Assembly (NCBI RefSeq): GCF_001641265.1
Contig: NW_020167526.1
Coordinates: 806,001-870,000, forward strand
Length of the DNA: 64,000 bases
Direction: 5' to 3'
DNA from: Pseudogymnoascus destructans
Taxonomy: Eukaryota; Ascomycota; Leotiomycetes; Thelebolales; Thelebolaceae
A program made the position numbers and the translations under genes. The notes below the pieces were generated by a model. It was not told the DNA's origin. It did no database searches and was given only the letters and a program-made list of their open reading frames with translations. This document shows positions 20,801 to 29,595 of the stretch, piece after piece (position 1 is the stretch's first letter; each line of letters begins with the position of its first letter).

Positions 20801-21117
20801 ATGTCTGAGGTGAACTGATGAGGCCTGAGGGTGAAGTAGATGTCCAGTTGCATAAGAAATCCCTTCAACTTCCTCCTGTCTCCATGGTATAAATCTGGTG
20901 TTTGCACTTTAGGAAGTGCACCTGGGGTACTCGAAATAGCCAGAGGAGCTGTGGGAAGCTCTGTATGATGTGTCTGAGTTGAAGATTGTGTTGCTGAAGT
21001 GTTGGCTTGAAAGGTGTTTTCCAAATTCTCAAGTTTGTTTGCTATAGTTTGTATAAAGGCAAACAGTTGTTGCATCTGCTGTTCAGCAGTAGTTGTAGGA
21101 GCTTGGTCATCCTCCAT
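17890..21117 (-). CDS. gag-pol: Family B Gag-Protease-RT-RNase H polyprotein
   Basis: 1075 residues in one fused frame, unlike family A where gag and pol are separate. A gag domain (about 70-240) is followed by the zinc knuckle CLYCGKGGHRIQEC (about 316-329), protease AMIDSGATGNF (about 410), reverse transcriptase with YLDDILIY (about 760) and RNase H (LETDASDFAISGIL, DKELLAIVCSLKHW). It ends NLSPQD and TAA at 17890-17892, then the frame continues into integrase. The stop could be a recent mutation (one change from CAA, or from another sense codon) or a readthrough signal; TAA GTT does not match known readthrough contexts. Confidence 0.92.
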   Translation of the reverse strand: MEDDQAPTTTAEQQMQQLFAFIQTIANKLENLENTFQANTSATQSSTQTHHTELPTAPLAISSTPGALPKVQTPDLYHGDRRKLKGFLMQLDIYFTLRPHQFTSDIQKIYFAASYLRGSAFNFFEPYLRRLSGNNQNTTTPLITSYDQFQEELTRTFGDINETATAERELQKLCQKTSAAQYTTEFRRITSHLTWNEEALVFTYYQGLKSSIKDELSKEERPTTLQTLIEKAVRLDDRLFERRKEKNQDWHPTRNFNNYTSTPTAKDSAPEPMDLDASIKRSTANPAPQPTGYPQKLKRGKLTPQERKHRMDNNLCLYCGKGGHRIQECYSARGSADSKHIAASDTVTTAIPEKLEKSLAGTTSTETITSPLDNKDVSMVLSQSLTHLLIPIQLHFKQQVLSTRAMIDSGATGNFISQDLILTHQLPTIPKRTPELLRVIDGTPISSGSITCNTPVLKLEIPLGKSTFSDTISLDVIPMKYPVILGLPWLQRHDPTINWKHLSLGFSSNPELNTEKTLQASVTPIQVQDSNLSQIKDFDQTMEDISSLIWVKPFQPVLEIAATSDLEKSSQEVILPLAYQDYQHLFDKAKASILPKHQPYDHEIPLAEGSMPPYGPIYSLSELELKTLREYLDENLSSGFIRPSSSPAGAPILFVKKKDGSLRLCVDYRGLNAVTVKNRYALPLIPELIDRLSSARIFTTLDLRGAYNLIRIKEGDEWKTAFRTRYGHFEYQVMPFGLANAPASFQALMNDILRPYLDIFVVVYLDDILIYSLDTQEHVLHVRQVLEKLSQAQLFCKLEKCLFHMSQVDFLGHRISTEGIQMDPEKTKAVQTWPIPSSIKEVQSFLGFANYYRRFIPRYTSLALPLTQLLYKDTLYHWDKTQQDAFDALKGEFKEGKMLLHFNPLKPATLETDASDFAISGILYQAPKDKQEELQPVAFYSRKLSAAEQNYPITDKELLAIVCSLKHWRCYLEGANYPITIYSDHSNLLTFTTTKQLNRRQARWSEQLGGFDFVIKHVSGAKNQRADLLSRRHDYQDSAKTSNTKALLDSAKLIAASLSNPSTTEDLGVNLSPQD

Positions 21118-21157
21118 TGTAGTATCGAAGTGCTGCTATAGAAATAGTTGAAGCTTG

Positions 21158-21167
21158 AAGCAGGCAA
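21158..21167 (-). other. Putative self-priming site of family B
   Basis: In element sense the sequence after the LTR is CC TTGCCTGCTT. The ten bases TTGCCTGCTT are the exact complement of AAGCAGGCAA inside the LTR (complement at 21474-21483), which lies about 33 bases after the CATAAATA box, where RNA should start. No tRNA-type TGG is present. Confidence 0.65.
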
Positions 21168-21169
21168 GG

Positions 21170-22105
21170 TGTAATGGTGGGTGCACCAGATATGAGAATC
21201 TAGCCACCCAAGGAAGGGATGAATTTACTAAGACAACACACTGTCTTAGGAAACAGAGCCAAAGGGTTGTAGCTTAGACTATTCCACAACGCAGCAATCA
21301 GGTGTATGATGTGGTGAAGTGGTTTAGACAAGTTGCAACAAATGTTGAGTCTGAGAACTCAGGGGTAAGTCAGAGGTTAGCACCTCACTGACTTTTCAAA
21401 AACAGAGAATAACAAGATCAATGCTTGGAAGCTTGGAAAAGACGTAGAAGTATGTGCTAGTCGATTTACTGTATTGCCTGCTTGCCCTTTCTTAAGGAAA
21501 GGGCAATCCTATTTATGCCAAAGGAGTGTAGTTCTCTTATTTTCCATGACTTTCCATGACTAACCAGGCTTGGTAAATGTATTAGAAATCAAGTGCGACC
21601 CACAACTAGCTTGCTAATCATGTAGTGAACGTAAGAGAATCCCATAGAACCATCTCTTGGGTTCCTAGCCTATAGGAAGTGAAAAGGAGGTCCAAGGTCA
21701 GAGTACCTATAGACAAATTATGTCATAACTTAACCAATCTTGTGGGTAACTAAGGAGCGATGACGTGTAATGAATCATAGAGGGTTGTAGAAGCTTCTAG
21801 AGCTATCGTTCATGTTCCTAGGCCTCTAGTTGGTAGAGATATGCCATGTGGTAGTATTGGCTCACCCCCTTAAGGAGGAGATTTTCTTAATAACTTGTTC
21901 AATGAGTGTCCAAATGATATGCTGTGATGTATGTAGCATAAACAGATGTAGTAGAAGAGTTTGCAGCAATCGTTGAGTAGTATTGTTTCTGTTGTTGGTG
22001 TGATAAGCCAAGATATGTATGGTGACTTGTAGGTTTGAGGAGGAGATTTCTAAGTTTGCTCTTGAGTTTGATAGCAAACTGAGTGCAACGAATGTCAGTA
22101 TGACA
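21170..22105 (-). repeat. 5' LTR of family B element
   Basis: 936 bp, nearly identical to the copy at 15378-16312. In element sense it drives transcription toward 21117. Followed on the plus strand by the target repeat CCTAT. Confidence 0.97.
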
Positions 22106-22267
22106 CCTATGCCACTGTTACAACTAACTAGAACCTCATCTAAAAACTCTAAGTTGCAATAAACAACATCTCTAACAACTCTAAAACCAGACTCTTAGCT
22201 TAAGAAGAATCAAGTCGCACAACCTACATTTTACAAAGGCTAGAAGTTTAGAAGGAAGGAACTAAAG

Positions 22268-22460
22268 ATGCCTGCCTATGCCTAGAAGATGCCTAGTAAG
22301 GCACTAAGAGAGACAGTTCTAAAGAAGGGAGTTGCTACTAAGAAGCCACTAAGGCACCATTATCATCTAAAGCCTAGAAGTAAGCTAATTACTATAATAA
22401 TTACTATAAAGCTAGTAAGCGAAATACAATGGCTAGAAAAAGGAAGGCTGACGCTAAGAA
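22268..22460 (+). pseudogene. Second, more decayed histone H3-like copy
   Basis: The frame gives KMPSKALRETVLKKGV, KKPLRHHYHLKPRS and later EIQWLEK, resembling the H3 tail (SKAARK ... KKPHRYKPG) and the EIRRYQK of alphaN. The H3-type intron is recognisable: gtaagctaattactata ... attactataaagct here against gtaggttgattactata ... attactataaagct in the copy at 6122, so the two are paralogous copies and not independent chance matches. The 3' half of the intron and everything after alphaN is lost, and in-frame stops precede it. It lies about 160 bp beyond the family B LTR. Confidence 0.55.
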
Positions 22461-22675
22461 GTCAACTAATAAGCATACGAAACACATAGAAAAAGTAATT
22501 CTAAGTGCAAGATCAACAATGCAAAGAGGGCTGATACACTATGACTGCCTGTGCTGTTAAGAAGCTCTATAGTACCTAGCAATTCAAGGACCTTAACCCT
22601 ACTAAACAAGAACGAGTTAACAAAGAGGGATGAAGTTAGAATCAAACAGTAAGAATCTCAAAATTCTTTATAGTA
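22461..22675. other. No gene; flank of the pogo element
   Basis: AT-rich sequence, possibly further remains of the H3-like copy. Nothing can be assigned. Confidence 0.4.
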
Positions 22676-22718
22676 ACGTCCTCCACAAGCGAGTGTCGCA
22701 TACAAGTGAGTGTCGCAC
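22676..22718 (+). repeat. Left TIR of pogo element
   Basis: Starts ACGTCCTCCACAAGCGAG and contains gagtgtcgca and its near copy gagtgtcgcac, a direct repeat inside the TIR that may serve as transposase binding sites. Confidence 0.9.
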
Positions 22719-22999
22719 GCAATTGACAGATCGTAACAAACTTTCTAACAACAACAACTATAGACTAGAAAATCAATTAAATTAATTATACACCTATTCT
22801 ATAGTATCTTCGTAATCCCTTTGACATGTGCGAGCATTATGCCCAGTCTTACCACACATTCTGCAACGTCATTGCTCCTTTCAAACCCGCCACCCTGTCG
22901 TAGTTCTTGAGATATCTGCTCTTCCACAGCTAGGTGAGCAAGTACATCCTGCCCTTCTTGAATTGTAAGGCACCCTCCTTGTTGTATACGCTTTTTTTT

Positions 23000-24425
23000 T
23001 CACTTTTTGCGCTGACTTGCAACTTCATTTGCTTGTTGTAAGGCCTGAACTTCTGCCTTCATTAGAACAGCAGAATGCACCATTGTTTGAGCACCTCTTA
23101 ACAACTGGTCTAGCGCATTATTAATAGGAGTTGGTAAGCTATTTTGATGGCATATAATGCGATCTTTAAGATGCGTAGTTTGACTTGCTAGCTCTATTAG
23201 ATTGTGTGGTGTTTTAGGTTCCCATGAAGCATCCTCAAAGGTTGGTGGTGTTAAAGGCCGTAGTTGAATGTCAAGCTGTGACAACACAACATCAGGACAG
23301 AATGGAACTAGCCCTGTAGCTCGAAAACTACTGCAGATGTTTTGCTTTGTGATTGCGTCTGTGAAAGCCTGCTTAAAGGCAGGAAGAAACTCAACTTTCA
23401 TAACATGGTTTATATCAGTGCAGATTAAGCTCTCAACTTGCTGTCCATATGCCTTCTTAAGTGGTCCAAAGCAACTAACATCAAGCGGTTGAAGTAGATG
23501 AGATGAGTGCGGAGGCATATAAAGCAATATTATACCATTCTCCTTACAGTATTGCTCAATCGGTAGAGAATAGTGACTCTCATGGCCATCTAGAATTAAC
23601 AGGCGATGTGCACCAACTGTACGATGCTTTGTATGCTTATGAAAAATGTTGGATCCATTGAAATCCAAGTTCATTTGTTGTCCATCCATTCTCACTTACT
23701 GCGAGAATCCAATCTTGTGGTATATCTTCATCATACCATGTTGAGAGAGGTTCTTCCCACTCATAATAATGAACAGTGGGATTGACCATCCTTGCGCGTT
23801 AATCCCTTGAATTACTGTTGCCCACTCTCTGTTTCCAGGTTGAATTGCTTTAGGTCAATTCTGCCGTTCAGAGTTTGTAACAACCATTGCTGTTGTAATA
23901 ATGCCCATTTGAAAACCCATCTCATCAAAGTTGTAGATGTCTGCATCGGTAATTCCATACTTTGCAGTAGTGTTTTGTACAAGTGTAAATTATGCTTTTA
24001 TGAGCTCTGCATCTTCACATAGAGCTTATAGTCGTATTTGCGATTAAACTTTGTTTTAAGCTCAACATGGCGTTTAACAAAGTTAGAAGCCCATTAACTC
24101 CAACCTTGCCCACACCTCGAGATGCGAGTAATTGATTGGCCATATCTTCAACAGCACGAAGCCTAGGTGAAAACCCCCGTGAATCTAGGTCGAGGATATG
24201 TTGAATAACAACTGATTCTTCCAAGCAAGTGAGTTTTTGAGTTTTTGGTGTAATGTCGCGTCGTGGGCATATTCCCTTTAGGCGCCTCTCAAGTAGCTTA
24301 GGACAGACATTTGAGGCCTTTGCAGCTGCCCTAATGCTATTAAATTGGCGTAATCTAATAGCTTCGATAGCAATATATATTCTACCTTCAAGATTAGTTG
24401 ATGGAATATCAACTTGTTGAGGCAT
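23000..24425 (-). pseudogene. Pogo-like transposase, broken
   Basis: The start ATG at 24425 opens MPQQVDIPSTNLEGRIYIAI with a helix-turn-helix (LRQFNSIRAAAKASNV, then a CENP-B-like HTH to about residue 130). From 23996 the frame breaks: NFDEMGFQMGI, PGNREWATVIQGINAQGWS and ENGWTTNELGF appear in several frames with stops. The last part (23000-23695) is open, with LLILDGHESHY carrying the second catalytic Asp, YMPPHSSHLLQPLDV, and a C-terminal Gln/Lys-rich end. Order and motifs are those of fungal DDE_1 transposases of about 500 residues. It cannot encode active enzyme. Confidence 0.88.
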
Positions 24426-24462
24426 CTTGCAGTACACATAAGGAGCGCATTGTGTTCTTCAT

Positions 24463-24505
24463 GTGCGACACTCACTTGTATGTGACACTCGCTTGTGGAG
24501 GACAT
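24463..24505 (-). repeat. Right TIR of pogo element
   Basis: Inverse complement of 22676-22718, ending GCTTGTGGAGGACAT, next to TA. Confidence 0.9.
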
Positions 24506-24672
24506 TAATCTTTATAGTAACTAGAAAAAAGTGTAGAGATGGAATCCATACAAGTATCGTTAAGCAAAACCTTAGGATTAGAGAGGGTAGTAGAGCATCT
24601 ACACTATAGGACGATGGAAACATAGCATAGGAAACTAAGGAAGAAGAAGACGAGGTCACATAGGAAGCAATG

Positions 24673-24975
24673 TGTAATGCTAACTTCTAATTGATAGAAG
24701 ACACAGAGGTTTCTTACATAAGGTTGACTTGACAGAGGAGGCAGGGGATTAAACACAAAGGCTTTCTAAGTAACACGTTACAGTATTGTAAAGAATACTA
24801 TATTAAGTTGAGCACAAAGCTCCTATCTAAGGGAATACTATCTACTTATATAGTAGCATCATGTCTTATGGATAATATGGATAGTTGATGGATAGATAGA
24901 TAATCTAAATAGTTGATGGATAGCTCAACTATCTAATATCCACTAGTTTATACAACTATCCACTAGTGTAAGGAC
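24673..24975 (-). repeat. Degraded family A LTR
   Basis: Starts tgtaatgctaacttcta (LTR 3' end on the minus strand) and matches the family A LTR through the ctatctacttatatagt promoter region to the ggatagttg repeats. Several A/T substitutions and missing distal U3. No target duplication recognised. Confidence 0.8.
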
Positions 24976-25427
24976 ACAGGGCACCCAGCTCATGGTAATA
25001 GCATATGAGAGTGTGAGTCAGAGGCTAAATGGATGCTATCCTATAGGTCTACTATGAAGGATACAAAAAAGATGAAGAGAGGAACCCCCGTTGGGTCAAT
25101 CTCCTTAAGTACCCGAAACGGGTCTGACTCGGCTAACCGGCCCTAACTCTCCCCACATGACCGTAACCTGTCCGACTCTGATCTCTTCCGTCACTGATGG
25201 CGGAGGCATCCTTACACTACCCCCCCTCTTAAGAGAGTGTTTTGTCCGCGAAACACGCTGTGAGAATCATTTCCACAACATCTCTGAATGGTATCCATGA
25301 GAATAGCGTTCTATGTTGGTGGGAAATCTGTTTGTAATTGCAACTGTAACAACCCTGTTTTATGTGCCATGTCGGGAAGGTGCGTTGTATGTCATGCTAG
25401 AATTGTGTTTAGGGTGCGAAACCAGGG
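24976..25427. other. No gene; possible LTR-element 3' border
   Basis: Contains cccccctcttaagagagtg near 25222, a C/T-rich stretch resembling a polypurine tract with LTR-like sequence after it, but I found no second copy. Otherwise unassigned. Confidence 0.35.
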
Positions 25428-25587
25428 TTTGCTTTGTTCGCTCTGGGGTACATTCCTGGTGGTCCGAGTGGACTCCAAATCACATCCGCGAAACGTTCAG
25501 GTTGAACTTTGCTTTATTCGCTCTGGAGTACATTCCTGGTGGTCCGAGTGGACTCCGAATCGCAACTGCGAAGCATCCGGGTTGAAC
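25428..25587 (+). repeat. 80-bp tandem duplication
   Basis: Units 25428-25507 and 25508-25587 both begin tttgcttt(g/a)ttcgctctgg and contain tacattcctggtggtccgag; they differ at about ten positions. No gene frame is convincing across it. Confidence 0.85.
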
Positions 25588-25679
25588 TGTCCTAGGTATG
25601 AAAGGAGAAGTGGCTGCGCTAACCCGATTCAGAGTTCATTATTGTAAGCCAGAGTATGAGTACTTAGCCACGCCCACTT

Positions 25680-26155
25680 CTTCTTGTTGTCTCCAACAAC
25701 AACGCCAGCGACTACCCATCCGAGAACGGTAAGTGACCCCTTCTTGTGGATTGTGTGGCAGTGTGCTAATCAATTGGATAGAATATTTCCAATCCACGAG
25801 AACGAGTACGTGATGGGAGCGCATTGGCGCGTGGGTGATAACGTGTGCTGGGCTGACAGGATTCACAGAATTCCAACTTAACGATGCCGATTCTGACTCC
25901 CGCCGGAGCTTTGTCGGGCTCGTTCCGTGTCCTCTGCCTGTGCTTCCTTTGGGCCAAAGCTCATGGTGTCAAGGATCACGCTTGTGTCTGGTCCCCGGCC
26001 TCCTCCAAGTGCGAGTACTGCATGACTCAGCACTCCACCTGCGTTCCGGTGAGTTCCCTTGTGGTGTTGTGTCTCTGTTGGCTTTTGCTAACTGTTTGGA
26101 TAGCTGCCCTGGTTCCTCGACGAGGAGTACCATGTTCTTGTCGCCGCAGAAGCGC
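25680..26155 (+). pseudogene. Truncated gene fragment with two intron-like sequences, unknown protein
   Basis: 25728-25780 looks like a fungal intron (gtaagtga ... gctaatc ... ggatag); the spliced frame reads LPIRERIFPIHENEYVMGAHW and stops at 25881. An ATG at 25884 opens MPILTPAGALSGSFR ... KCEYCMTQHSTCVP, then a second intron (26050-26102) leads to LPWFLDEEYHVLVAAEA, where a 5'-truncated family B LTR replaces the rest at 26156. The CxxC/C pattern recalls short cysteine motifs of uncharacterised fungal proteins. I do not recognise the family; it may be one gene or two. Confidence 0.4.
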
Positions 26156-27031
26156 CTCCTCCTCAAACCTACAAGTCACCATACATATCTTGGCTTATCA
26201 CACCAACAACAGAAGCAATACTACTCAACGATTGCTGCAAACTCTTCTACTACATCTGTTTATGCTACATACACCACGGCATATCATTTGGACACTCATT
26301 GAACAAGTTATTAAGAAAATCTCCTCCTTAAGGGGGTGGGCCAATACTACCACATGGCATATCTCTACCAACTAGAGGCCTAGGAACATGAACGATAGCT
26401 CTAGAAGCTTCTACAACCCTCTATGATTCATTACACGTCATCGCTCCTTAGTTACCCACAAGATTGGTTAAGTTATGACATAATTTGTCTATAGGTACTC
26501 TGACCTTGGACCTCCTTTTCACTTCCTATAGGCTAGGAACCCAAGAGATGGTTCTATGGGATTCTCTTACGTTCACTACATGATTAGCAAGCTAGTTGTG
26601 GGTCGCACTTGATTTCTAATACATTTACCAAGCCTGGTTAGTCATGGAAAGTCATGGAAAATAAGAGAACTACACTCCTTTGGCATAAATAGGATTGCCC
26701 TTTCCTTAAGAAAGGGCAAGCAGGCAATACAGTAAATCGACTAGCACATACTTCTACGTCTTTTCCAAGCTTCCAAGCATTGATCTTGTTATTCTCTGTT
26801 TTTGAAAAGTCAGTGAGGTGCTAACCTCTGACTTACCCCTGAGTTCTCAGACTCAACATTTGTTGCAACTTGTCTAAACCACTTCACCACATCATACACC
26901 TGATTGCTGCGTTGTGGAATAGTCTAAGCTACAACCCTTTGGCTCTGTTTCCTAAGACAGTGTGTTGTCTTAGTAAATTCATCCCTTCCTTGGGTGGCTA
27001 GATTCTCATATCTGGTGCACCCAACATTACA
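26156..27031 (+). repeat. Family B LTR lacking its first 60 bp
   Basis: Matches the LTR at 29596-30531 from its base 61 to the terminal CATTACA. The first 60 bases are gone, so there is no target duplication. The junction cuts a gene fragment. The following 20 bases (27032-27051) repeat the LTR-internal tctcctccttaaggggg sequence. Confidence 0.92.
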
Positions 27032-27051
27032 ATCTCCTCCTTAAGGGGGTG

Positions 27052-27269
27052 TGTTACGATTATAGCTTACAGCTTGTTACAGTTGTTATGGTTGTTACGG
27101 TTGTTACGGGTGCAGCCTTAGCCACCAAGGCTACAACCACTAAGCAGACAACTGTATATTACGAGGAATAGCCTCACCTTCCTTCCTTCTTCTTCTTCTT
27201 CTCTCCTTAGATTCAATCTAGCTTATTATTCTCTGGACTGGCTTCTTGACCTCTGTGACCATCGTAACA
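27052..27269 (+). repeat. Family C LTR, 218 bp
   Basis: Ends are TGTTACGAT and ATCGTAACA, a perfect 9-bp inverted repeat. Contains T-rich tracts (cttcttcttcttctt) and agattcaatct at 27209-27219. Parts of a second copy lie at 33420-33543 (inverted) and 34038-34135. Confidence 0.88.
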
Positions 27270-27271
27270 TA

Positions 27272-27282
27272 AGATTGAATCT
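27272..27282 (+). other. Putative self-priming site of family C
   Basis: After the LTR and two bases (ta) comes AGATTGAATCT, the exact complement of AGATTCAATCT at 27209-27219 within the LTR (11 nt, the length known for Tf1). The same pair is kept in the copy at 34073-34148. No TGG present. Confidence 0.75.
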
Positions 27283-27584
27283 CTCCTTTCTTTTGCTCTC
27301 TGAGCCTGAACCTTGATACTGAAATTTGAATTCCCTTCTTTGGAAACCCTACAACCATATCCTAAAGTCGATTCCAGAACACCACAGAACATACCAGAAA
27401 CACCAGAACACCACAGACTTCATAGATCAGACCTTTCACAATGCTCCCTCGACAAGGAATATAGCTGCGAGGGAAGTGCGCTTCTCTCGAGTGGCTCCTA
27501 CAGTCGACAAACTGCGCAATAGGGCCTTTGGCAATACGAGTCTGATCTACTGAATACGAAAACTGAAAGAATAGCAAAGCTGCT

Positions 27585-28830
27585 ATGGCACACACAGCCA
27601 AAGAAAAAGCCAAGATGGCTGACCGAAACCCAGAAAACTATGAGTCTATAAATGAGAAAACAACCTTGGCAGATGAGTCTGAGAAGAGAGATGAACTTCA
27701 AGATGACTTCCTCGAAGCCCAAGAAGATTTCAAGAGGATGGGCAAAACAGCTCAAGAAAGACACCAGTCTATACTATCAAACGGCCACCAGATGAGGAAT
27801 TGGAATGTCATCATCATCGGTCAAGCTTCTTGTAATGGTGGGTGCACCAGATGTGAGAATCTAGCCACCCAAGGAAGGGATGAATTTACTAAGACAACAC
27901 ACTGTCTTAGGAAAAAGAGCCAAAGGGTCGTAGCTTAGACTATTCCACAACGCAGCAATCAGGTGTGTGATGTAGTGAAGTGGTTCAGACAAGTTGCAAC
28001 AAATGTTGAGTCTGGGAACTCAGGGGTAAGTCAGAGGTTAACACCTCACTGACTTTTCAGAAACAAGGAGTAACAAGATCAATGCTTGGAAGCTTGGAAA
28101 AGACGTGGAAGTATGTGATAGTCGATTTACTGTATTGTCTGCTTGCCCTTTCTTAAGGAAAGGGCAATCCTATTTATGCTAAAGGAGTGTAGTTCTCTCA
28201 TTTTCCAAGGCTTTCCATGACTAACCAGGCTTGGTAACTGTAGTCGACGTAAGAGAATCCCATAGAACCATCTCCTAGGTTCCTAGCCTATAGGAAGTGA
28301 AAGGAGGTCCAAGGTCAGAGTACCCCTATAGACAAATTATGTCATAACTTAACCAATCTTGTGGGTAACTAAGGAGCGATGACATGTAATGAATCATAGA
28401 GGGTTGTAGAAGCTTTTGGAGCTATCGTTCATGTTCCTAGGCCTTTAGTTGATAGAGATATGTCATGTGTAGTATTAGCCCAGTAACTAAGGAGTGATGT
28501 CATGTAATGAATCATAGAGGGTTGTAGAGATATGCTATGTGGTCATATCGGCCCAGTAACTAAGGAGCGATGACGTGTAATGAATCATAGATGGTTGTAG
28601 CAATCGTTGAGTAGTATTGCTCTTGTTGTTGGTGTGATAAGCCAAAATATGTATAGTGACTTGTAGGTTTGAGGAGGAGATTTCCAAGTTTGCTCTTGAG
28701 TTTGATAGCAAACTGAGTGCAACGAATGTCAGTATGACACTTCTGATGCTACTATTTCAGAGAAAAATGATGCTATTCTACAGCCCAAGAAGAAATTCAA
28801 GACAAGGATGAAAAGATTACTGAACTGCAA
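27585..28830 (+). pseudogene. Family C Gag N-terminus, split by a solo LTR
   Basis: Starts MAHTAKEKAKMADRNPEN and runs as a charged, probably coiled-coil N-terminus to IIIGQAS at 27830. Removing the inserted LTR and one copy of its CTTCT duplication restores the frame to QASDATISEKNDAIL and KKKFKTRMKRLL before a family A LTR cuts it at 28831. Assigned to gag by position after the leader; no capsid motif is left. Confidence 0.6.
27831..28739 (-). repeat. Family B solo LTR with target duplication CTTCT
   Basis: 909 bp, TGTAATGG ... GTATGACA, flanked by CTTCT on both sides (27826-27830 and 28740-28744). It lies inside the family C gag. Compared with other copies it lost the segment ending in the ctccttaagggg motif and contains three copies of the gtaactaaggag ... 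gggttgtag segment (about 28362, 28487, 28556). Confidence 0.95.
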
Positions 28831-29227
28831 GGTTACGGCTACGGTAACATGATGTCATGGTTACAGGGCCAGGGCCTAGTAACGTGACGTGTGAGTCACA
28901 GGGGGAAGCGGGGTAGGCTGCCATGTGACGGGGCTAATGGATAGTTGCAGAAACTAGTGGATATTGGATAGTTGAGCTATCCACGAACTATCCTGAATAT
29001 CTAGCTATCCGCCAACTATCCAGATTACCCATGAGGCACGACGCCACTATATAAGTAGATAGTATTTCCTTAGATAGGAGCTTCGTGCTCAACTCAATAT
29101 AGTATTCTTTACAATACTGTAACGTGTTACTTGGAAAGCCTTTGTGTCTAATCCCCTGCCTCCTCTGTCAAGTCAACCTTACGCAAGAAACCTCTGTGTC
29201 TTCTATCGTTTAGAAGTCAGCGTTACA
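28831..29227 (+). repeat. Family A LTR (397 bp), one 21-bp activator unit
   Basis: From gGTTACGGCTACGG to TCAGCGTTACA; same subfamily as the solo LTR at 6776 but with one TGAGTCA unit (28892-28898) instead of three. The first base differs from T, and flanks (tgcaa / ttata) are not duplicated, so one edge was lost or recombined. Confidence 0.92.
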
Positions 29228-29595
29228 TTATACACTTTATTAAAGGCCGAAAGTGTGTTTGTTAGTGTTAGGCGGATCATATCTAGATCTGATCCGTAGT
29301 TGTCATAGATAGGATCATGATCTAGTTAACATTTGACGGATAGATATAGGTTGGATCTTTAGGATATTAAGGCTTAAAATCTATAAGTAGCCTCATATAA
29401 AATAAATGTATAGCTTATAGCTACAATGCCTAGTCCTCCCCCTCACCATTAGCATCTTTAGCATCGCTATCTTCAACATCTAGTATATGACCCTAATCTC
29501 TTAAACATAGCAAATACTAAAGTGTTTTAGGAGAGAGCCTATTCCTTTTCTTTGTAAGAATTCAGCTCCATTACTAAAGACTTGTTCTAATGGAG
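29228..29595. other. AT-rich, no gene
   Basis: Contains tataagtagcc near 29382 and repeated gatc words. It could be part of another LTR, but no end or duplicate is visible. Family B solo LTR follows. Confidence 0.35.

Larger units (their letters stand above)
15378..22105 (-). mobile_element. Family B Ty3/Gypsy chromovirus, full length, target duplication CCTAT
   Basis: 6728 bp: two LTRs of 935 and 936 bp, flanked by CCTAT on both sides (15373-15377 and 22106-22110). The LTRs differ at only a few bases by eye (for example gccgtgatg/gctgtgatg, and one extra A in gaaaaggagg), so insertion was recent. Internal part in element order: self-priming site, one fused gag-pol frame (21117 to 16324) and a polypurine tract. 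A single in-frame TAA (17890-17892) separates RNase H from integrase. Further LTRs of this family lie at 26156, 27831, 29596 and 35949. Confidence 0.97.
22676..24505 (-). mobile_element. Pogo/Fot1-like DNA transposon with 43-bp TIRs and TA duplication
   Basis: 1830 bp bounded by inverted repeats (22676-22718 and 24463-24505) and flanked on each side by TA (22674-22675 and 24506-24507), the target of Tc1/mariner/pogo elements. The transposase between them is a pseudogene. The two ends still match at all but about two bases, so the insertion is not ancient. Confidence 0.9.
27052..28830 (+). mobile_element. Family C Gypsy element, 5' part only
   Basis: LTR 27052-27269, leader 27270-27584, start of gag 27585-27830, then interrupted by a family B solo LTR (27831-28739) and continued to 28830, where a family A LTR begins. 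The rest of gag, pol and the 3' LTR are absent. Confidence 0.8.
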
